Shown here piece after piece: positions 57,301 through 64,000 of a stretch of DNA of 64,000 nucleotides. Below the pieces are notes generated by a model. It had not been told where the DNA came from. It saw only the letters and a list, made by a program, of their open reading frames with translations, and did no database searches. Position 1 is the stretch's first letter; every line of letters starts with the position of its first letter. The stretch is from Armigeres subalbatus (taxonomy: Eukaryota > Arthropoda > Insecta > Diptera > Culicidae): positions 375,192,995 to 375,256,994 of the forward strand of contig NC_085141.1 of the NCBI RefSeq assembly GCF_024139115.2. Reading direction: 5' to 3'. The translations under genes were made by a program, and so were the position numbers.

Positions 57301-57882
57301 TTTGCCAGCAATCCTTTCTAGTTCTTAAATCCATCGATGGATTATTTTGTTTGCTACCAGGGCAGCAAGAAGGCCATCAACTTAAAATGCTTGGGATGGC
57401 AGTTTAGGGCTTGACAGCGACAAACCCAAAATCAGAATCATGAGAGAAAATTTCACTTGGCTGCCACTGATGCCGTCCATGTGAACACATTTTTGCAGGG
57501 TCTCCTTCTGACGTGTACTGTTCTGCTGCCGGCAACTTTCTGCTAAGCCAACAGGATTTGCACTTTAAGGTGATTATACAATCAAGCCATGTGGTGAATT
57601 TCAAATTCACCACACGGTTTTCTCCTCCTATTATCAAAAGTTCAAATCTAGCGTAATAATTTTTGTACAATGCTGAAATTAAAGTCGATTGTTAAGCGTA
57701 AGTAAGCAAACAATCTACGGATGTTTCATCCCCATGGGCGTTGAGGTTCTCTCAATTCGTGCTCTTGAAAAATCACTAGAAAAAGCTCGTGGTTTCCAAG
57801 ATGGCCGATTTGTGGCTTTGTTGTATAACCACCTTAAGGAGGAAAGAAGATTGGCCACAAACCACTACATAATACCGCATTT
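54331..57882. other. Long unassigned stretch
   Basis: No gene, RNA or bounded element recognised. Two items are visible. A frame at 55193-55450 ends ILTPLLEGHREAADAGYHDL then GTGTLLGEDLYELLFIDACF and has better codon variety than its neighbours, but no family match. An imperfect direct duplication containing TTCACGCACAGTCTGACAG occurs at about 57128 and 57198. Confidence 0.3.
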
Positions 57883-58402
57883 TTGCCTTTCGCGTATACT
57901 AAGTATATGTAAAGGCTATAGGATCACTCCAAAACCGAACTTTTGATAGAAGGCTCGGAGACCCATAGTGTTATATGTATACCAATCGACTCGGCTCGTC
58001 AAATTGAGATGATGTCTGTATGTGTGTGTGTACAAAAAAAATGTTAAACACACTTTGTACTTAGCCTTATCCGATTTACTTGCAACAGGTTGCATTCGAC
58101 GTAGAATCCTCCCTAATTTCGCTATTGAAAATTGGCCCAATCGGCCGTTACGTTCCGGAATCCCCATTTTTCACAACGCCACCCCCCCCCCATAGAAAAA
58201 AAAAAATCGATTTTTTTTAAACTACTGCAGTGCATTTAAACGAACGCAAATAAATGTGAATTGAAGGAAATAACTTAATTTATCTCCCTAAGATGCAATT
58301 TTGCTCTCTCTTAGGTGCTTTTCTTGTTACTCTTATGTGTTTTCTTGTTTAATAAAACATGAGAAAGGCACCATCACCACTAGGTGGATTATTCTGGGTT
58401 TT
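57883..58402 (+). repeat. Interspersed repeat family A, copy 4
   Basis: GCCTTTCGCGTATACTAAG hairpin end at 57885, a (TG)n tract near 58018, one ACAGGTTGCATTCGACG core, a run of C then A near 58177-58205, and the AGAAAGGCACCATCACC end at 58352 followed by TAGGTGGATTATTCTGGG. Confidence 0.75.
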
Positions 58403-58669
58403 TGAATGAGTGTTTCTTCTTTTTTCTTCGTCCAATTTCTTCTTGAGCCTTTGGGTCACTACTTCTTTAAATTATTACACAACTTTGAAAATTGACACAG
58501 ATCGTCCATGTTATTGGTATAGGAGCATGCTATTAATAATGGTACAAATAAACTATGTGACTAACATCTGTGGTTTAAAGGTTTTGGAGCATTTTCAAAA
58601 TGTTTGCGAATTCTTGCATTTCATATCACTATCGCCTGGATCATATGACGCAATTGATAAGTTTGAAAC
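58403..58669. other. Unassigned AT-rich DNA
   Basis: Short gap between repeat A and the satellite, with no recognised feature. Confidence 0.5.
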
Positions 58670-61600
58670 AAGGCTTCCAAGCCTCTTGAAAGAAGGCTTC
58701 TGAGCCTCTTGAAAAGAAGACTTCCAAGCCACTTGAATGGAAGCTTCCGAGCCTCTTGAAAGGAGGCTTCCGAGCCTCTTGAAAGGAGGCTTCCGAGCCT
58801 CTCGAATGGAGGCTTCCGAGCCTCTCGAATGGAGGCTTCCGAGCCTCTCGAATGGAGGCTTCCGAGCCTCTTGAAAGAAGGCTTCCGAACCTCTTGAAAA
58901 CAGGCTTCCGAGCCTCTTGAAAGGAGGTTTCCTAGCCTCTTGAAAGGAGACTTCCGAGCCTCTTGAAAGGAGGCTTCCGACCCTCTTGAAAGGAGGCTTC
59001 CGAGCCTCTTGAAAGAAGGCTTCCGAGCCTCGTGAAAAGAGGCTTCCGAACCTCTTGAAAGGAAGCTTCCGAGCCTTTTGAAAGGAGGCTTCCGAGCCTC
59101 TTGAAAGGAGGCTTCCGAGCCTCTTGAAAGGAGGCTTCCGAGCCTCTTGAAAGAAGGCTTCCGAGCCTCTTGAAAGGAAGCCTGAGCCCTTTGAAAGGAG
59201 CTCTGAGCCCTCTTGGAAAGAGGCTTCCGAGCCTCTTGAAGGTGGCTTCAGGCCTCTTGAAAGAAGGGCTTCCTGAGCCTCTTGGAAGGGAGGCTTCCTG
59301 GAGCCTCTTGAAAGGAGGCTCTGAGCCTCTTGAAGGAGGCTTCCAGGCCTCTTGAAAGGAGGCTTCCTGAGCCTCTTGAAAGGGAGGCTTCTGAGGCCTC
59401 TTGAAAGGAGGCTGGAGCCTCTTGAAAGGAGGCTTCCAGGCGTCTTGAAGGAGGTTTCTGAGCCTCTTGAAAGGAGGCTTCTGAGCCTTTTGAAAGGAGG
59501 CTTCCTGCCTCTTAAAGGAGGCTTCAAGCCTCTTGAAAGGAGTCTTCCAAGCCTCTTGAAGGATGCTTCCTGAGCCTCTTGAAATGAGGCTTCTGAGCCT
59601 CTTGAAAGGAGGCTTCTGAGCCTCTTGAAAGGAGGCTTGAGCCTCTTGAAGGAGGCTTCTGAGCCTCTTGAAAGGAGGCTTCCAGAGCCTCTTGAAAGGA
59701 GGCTTCCGGAGCCTCTTGAAGGAGGCCTGAGCCTCTTGAAAGGAGGCTTGAGCCTCTTGAAGGAGGCTTCCAGGCCTCTTGAAGGAGGCTTCCGGGCCTC
59801 TTGAAAGGAGGCTTCCGAGCCTCTTGAAAGGAGGCTTCCAGGCCTCTTGAAAGGAGGCTTCCTGAGCCTCTTGAGAGGAGGCTTCCAGGCCTCTTGAAAG
59901 GAGGCTTTGAGGCCTCTTGAAGGAGGCTTCTGAGCCTCTTGAAAGGAGGCTCTGAGGCCTCTTGAAAGGAGGCTTCTGAGCCTCTTGAAAGGGAAGCTTG
60001 AGCCTCTTGAAAGGAGGCTTGAGGCCTCTTGAAGGAAGCTTCCAGGCCTCTTGAAGGAGGCTTCCGAGCCTCTTGGAAGGATGCTTCTGAGCCTCTTGGA
60101 AAGAGGCTTCGAGCATCTTGGAAGGAGGCTTCCGAGGCATCTTGGAAGGAGGCTTCAGGCCTCTGGAGGCTTCCGGGCCTCTTGAAGAAGGCTTCCAGGC
60201 TGGAGCCTCTTGGAAGGGAGGCTTCTGAGCCTCTTGGAAGGAGGCTTCCAGAGCCTCTTGGAAGGAGGCTTCGAGGCCTCTTGGAAGGAGGCTTCTGAGC
60301 CTCTTGGAAGGAGGCTTCCTGAGGCCTCTTGGAGGAGGCTTCTGAGCCTCTTGAAGGAGGCTTCCGAGCCTCTTGAAGGGCTTCCGAGCCCTCTTGGAAG
60401 AGGCTTCCGAGCCTCTTGAAAGAGGCTTTGAGCCTCTTGGCTGAGCCTCTTGGAAGGGGGCTTCCAGAGCCTCTTGAAGGAGGCTTCCGGAGCCTCTTGA
60501 AGGAGGCTTCCTGAGCCTCTTGGAGGAGGCTTGAGCCTCTTGGAAGGAGGCTTCCGAGCCTCTTGGAAGGAGGCTTCCAGGCCTCTTGAAGGAGGCCTGA
60601 GCCTCTTGGAAGGAGGCTTGGGCCTCTTGGAAGGAGGCTTGGAGCCTCTTGGAAGGAGGCTTCCGAGGCCTCTTGGAAGGAGGCTTCCGAGCCTCTTGGA
60701 AGGAGGCCTGAGCCTCTTGGAAGGAGGCTTCTGAGCCTCTTGGAAGGAGGCTTCCAGGCCTCTTGGAAGGAGGCTTCGAGCCTCTTGGAAGGAGGCTTCC
60801 GAGCCTCTTGGAAGGAGGCTTGGAGGCCTCTTGGAAGGGAGGCTTCCGAGGCCTCTTGGAAGGAGGCTCTGAGCCTCTTGAAAGGAGGCTCTGAGGCCTC
60901 TTGAAGGAGGCTTCCAGGCCTCTTGAAAGGAGGCTTCCAGGGCCTTTGAAAGGAGGCTTCCCAGCCTTCTTGAAAGGAGGCTTCCAGCCTCTTGAAAGGA
61001 GGCTTCCCAGCCTCTTGAAAGGAGGCTTCCCAGCCTCTTGAAAGGAGGCCCCAGCCTCTTGAAAGGAGGCTTCCAGGAGCCTCGTGAAAGGAGGCTTCTG
61101 GGCCTCGTGAAAGGAGGCTTCCTGACCTCTTGAAGGAAGCTGAGCCTCTTGAAGGAGGCATCCGAGTCTCTTGAAAGAGGCTCTGAGCCCTCTTGAAAGG
61201 GAGGCCTGAGCCTCTTGAAGAAGGCTTCCGAGCCTCTTGAAAGGAAGATTCTGAGCCCCTTGAAAGGAGGCCTGGAGCCCTCTTGAAAGGAGGCTTCCAG
61301 GCCTCTTGAAAGAAGGCTTCCTGAGGCCTCCTGAAAGAAGGCTTCCGGGCCTCCTGAAAGAAGGCTTCCGGGCCTCTTTAAAGAGGCCTGAGGCCTCTTG
61401 AAAGGAGGCTTCGAGACTCTTGAAAGGAGGCTTCTGAGACTCTTGAAAGAAAGCCTGAGGCCTCTTGAAGGAGGCTGGAGCCTCTTGAAAGGAGGCTTGA
61501 GGCCTCTTGAAAGGAGGCTCTGAGCCTCTTGAAAGGAGGCTTCCTGAGCCTCTTGAAAGGAGGCTTCTGGGCCTTTGAAAAGAGGCTCTGAGCCTCTTGA

Positions 61601-64000
61601 AAGGAGGCTTCCTGAGCCTCTTGAAAGGGAGGCTTCCAGGCCTCTTGAAAGGAGGCTTCTGAGCTCTTGAAAGGAGGCTTCTGAGCCTCTTGAGGAGGCT
61701 TGGGCCTCTTGAAAGGAGGCTTCCTGAGCCTCTTGAAAGAGGCTTCAGCCTCTTGAAGGAGGCTGAGGCCTCTTGAAAGGAGGCTTCCAGGCCTCTTGAA
61801 AGGGAGGCTTCCGGGCCTTGAAAGGAGGCTTCAAGCCTCTTGAAGAAGGCTTCCAAGTCTCTTGAAAGGAGGCTTCCAAATCCTCTTGAAAGGAGGCCTT
61901 CTGAGCCTTCTTGAAAGGAGGCTTCCAAGCCTCTTGAAAGGAGTCTTGAGCCTCTTGAAAGGAGGCATCTGAGTCTCTTTGAAAAGAGGCTTCTGAGCCT
62001 CTTGAAAGAAGGCTCTGAGGCCCCTTGAAGGAGGCTCTGAGCCTCTTGAAAGAAGGCTTCAGGCCCCTTGAAAGGAGGCTTCAGGCCTCTGAAAGAGGCC
62101 TGAGCCTCTTGAAAGAAGGCTTCCGAGGCCTCTTGAAAGTGAGCTACTGAGCCTCCTGAAAGAGGGCTCTGAGCCTCTTGAAAGAAGGCTTGAGCCTCTT
62201 GAAAGGAGGGCTTCCGAGACTCTTGAAAGAAAGCTTCCTGAGCCTCTTGAAAGGAAGCCTGAGCCTCTTGAAAGGAGGCTCTGAGCCTCTTGAAAAAGGC
62301 TTCCGAAGGCCTCTTGAAAGGAGGCTTCCTGAGCCTCTTGAAAGGAGGCTTCCGAGCCTCTTGAAAGGAGGCTCTGAGCCTCTTGAAAGGAGGCTCTGAG
62401 GCCTCTTGAAGGAGGCCTGAGGCCTCTTGAAGGGAGGCTTCCAGGCCTTTGAAAGGAGGATTCAGAGCCTCTTGAAAGGAGGATTCCGAGCCTCTTGAAA
62501 GGAGGCTTCTGAGGCCCTCTTGAAAGGAGGCTTCCAGGCATCTTGAAAGGAGTGTTCCGAGCCTCTTGGAAAGGAGGCTTCTGAGCCTTTGAAAGGAGGC
62601 TTCCAAGCCTCTTGAAGGAGGCTTCAAGCCTCTTGAAAGGAGTGTTCCGAGCCTCTTGAAGGATGCTTCGAGGCCTCTTGAAATGGGGCTTCAGGCCTCT
62701 TGAAAGGAGGCTTCTGAGCCTCTTGAAAGGAGGCTTCGAGGCCTTTGAAAGAGGCTTCCAGGCCTCTTGAAGGAGGCTGAGGCCTCTTGAAAGGAGGCTG
62801 AGGCCTCTTGAAAGGAGGCTCTGAGCCTCTTGAAAGGAGGCTCTGAGCCTCTTGAAAGGAGGCTTCCGAGGCCTCTTGAAAGGGAGGGCTTCCTGAGCTG
62901 CTTGAAAGGAGGCTTCCGAGCCTCTTGAAAGGAGGCTTCTGAGCCTCTTGAAGGAGGCTTCAGGGCCTCTTGAAAGGAGGCTTCCGGGCCTTTGAAGGAG
63001 GCTTCCAAGCCTCTTGAAAGGAGGCTTCCAAGCCTCTTGGAAAGGAGGCATCCGAGTCTCTTGAAAAGAGGCTTCCTGAGCCTCTTGAAAGAAGGCTGAG
63101 CCCTTGAAAGGAGGCCTGAGCCTCTTGAAGAAGGCTTCCAGGCCCCTTGAAAGGAGGCTTCCTGGGCCTCTTGAAAGAAGGCTTCCGAGCCCTCTTGAAA
63201 GAAGGCTTGAGGCCTCTTGAAAGGAAGCTACTGAGCCTCCTGAAAGAAGGCTTCCTGAGCCTCTTGAAAGAAGGCTTGAGGCCTCTTGAAAGGAGGCTTC
63301 TGAGACTCTTGAAAGAAAGCTTCCGAGGCCTCTTGAAAGGAAGCTTGGAGCCTCTTGAAAGGAGGCTTCCGAGCCTCTTGAAAAAGGCTGAGGCCTCTTG
63401 AAAGGAGGCTTCCTGAGCCTCTTGAAGGAGGCTTCTGAGCCCTCTTGAAGGAGGGCTTGCCTGAGCCTCTTGAAAGGAGGCTTCTGAGCCTTTGAAAGGA
63501 GGTTCTGAGCCTCTTGAAAGGAGGATTCTGAGCCTCTTGAAAGGAGGCTTCTGAGCCTCTTGAAGGAGGCTTCCGAGGCATCTTGAAAGGAGGCTCAGGC
63601 CTCTTGAAAGGAGTGTTCTGAGCCTCTTGAAAGGAGGCTTCGAGGCCTTTGAAAGGAGGGCTTCCAAGCCTCTTGAAAGGAGGCTTCCAGAAGCCTCTTG
63701 AAGAGTGTTCTGAGGCCTCTTGAAAGGATGCTTCCTGAGCCTCTTGAAATGGGGCTTCTGAGGCCTCTTGAAAGGAGGCTTCCAGGAGCCTCTTGAAAGG
63801 AGGCTTCTGGAGCTCTCTTGAAGGAGGCTTGGGAGCCCTCTGAAAGGAGGCCTTTGAGCCTCTTGAAAGGAGGCTGAGCCTCTTGAAGGAGGCTTCCTGA
63901 GCCTCTTGAAGGAGGCTTCCAGGCCTCTTGAAAGGAGGCTTCGAGCCTCTTGAAGGAGGCCTGGGGCCTCTTGAAAGGAGGGCTTCCAGAGAGCCTCTTG
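58670..64000. repeat. 23-bp hairpin satellite, about 230 copies, running off the window
   Basis: The unit is GAGGCTTCCGAGCCTCTTGAAAG in two parts: GAGGCT-TCCG-AGCCTC, a perfect 6-bp stem with a four-base loop, then a TTGAAAG spacer. Spacing is exactly 23 bp over most of 58700-59160; beyond that, unit length varies by several bases and variants such as TTGGAAGG (mainly 60060-60880), CTTCTGAG and CTTCCAGG appear in blocks. No reading direction in the minus-strand unit contains a stop, so long minus-strand frames arise automatically (58932-62627 is the longest). The right end is outside the window. Confidence 0.95.

Noticed and set aside
58932..62627. Minus-strand 1231-residue protein and the other long frames across 58.6-64 kb
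   Set aside because: They are translations of the 23-bp satellite, which lacks stops in all minus-strand frames; no start context, domain or non-repeat sequence supports a gene.
1..64000. CRISPR arrays, bacterial operons, rRNA genes, endogenous viral elements
   Set aside because: Tandem repeats here lack unique spacers, the DNA is clearly insect-like, and no rRNA or viral protein text was recognised in the frames examined.

Overview
The window looks like non-genic or intronic DNA from a culicine mosquito, most probably Aedes. The reasons are two copies of a tRNA-derived SINE matching what I know of the Feilai family, RTE-, CR1- and R1-clade non-LTR retrotransposons, many TIR elements with TA, TAA or TTAA flanks, and very long degenerate simple repeats. 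I see no complete host protein-coding gene. No search could be run, so family names rest on recognised protein and terminus motifs.

Layout. 1-5.4 kb: a possible non-coding first exon, an interspersed repeat, a degenerate GAATTC-type array, a pair of nuclear-receptor-like palindromes and a cluster of GCAGAAC/GTTCTGC palindromes. 5.4-12.3 kb: mostly AT-rich unassigned DNA with a mariner-like MITE, a second GAATTC-type array and a second copy of the interspersed repeat. 12.3-15.9 kb: a decayed R1-clade retrotransposon carrying two later insertions with clear target duplications. 17.7-23.3 kb: a 5.57 kb non-autonomous piggyBac-like element (TTAA target, CCCTTATGCGGCC ends) filled with two different minisatellites and at least three nested elements. 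24.4-32.4 kb: degenerate arrays, a Penelope-like fragment in inverted arrangement and a 3.5 kb AATCCA-type array. 32.4-39.8 kb: sparse DNA with a candidate first coding exon and a 3.2 kb TIR-bounded segment. 40.1-54.1 kb: two minus-strand RTE elements, a satellite of about 150 bp split by a nearly full-length plus-strand CR1 element, and a Feilai SINE inside the second RTE. 54.3-58.4 kb: unassigned DNA and a fourth copy of the interspersed repeat. 58.67 kb to the window end: about 230 copies of a 23-bp hairpin satellite that runs off the edge.

The components do not form a pathway; they record successive insertions. Several insertions can be ordered in time because removing the insert and one target copy restores the interrupted reading frame or repeat unit. 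The most unusual objects are the piggyBac-like minisatellite carrier, the 23-bp hairpin satellite (which produces a 1231-codon open frame as a by-product), the doubly interrupted R1 element, the GCAGAAC palindrome cluster and the tandem EcR/USP-like palindromes.
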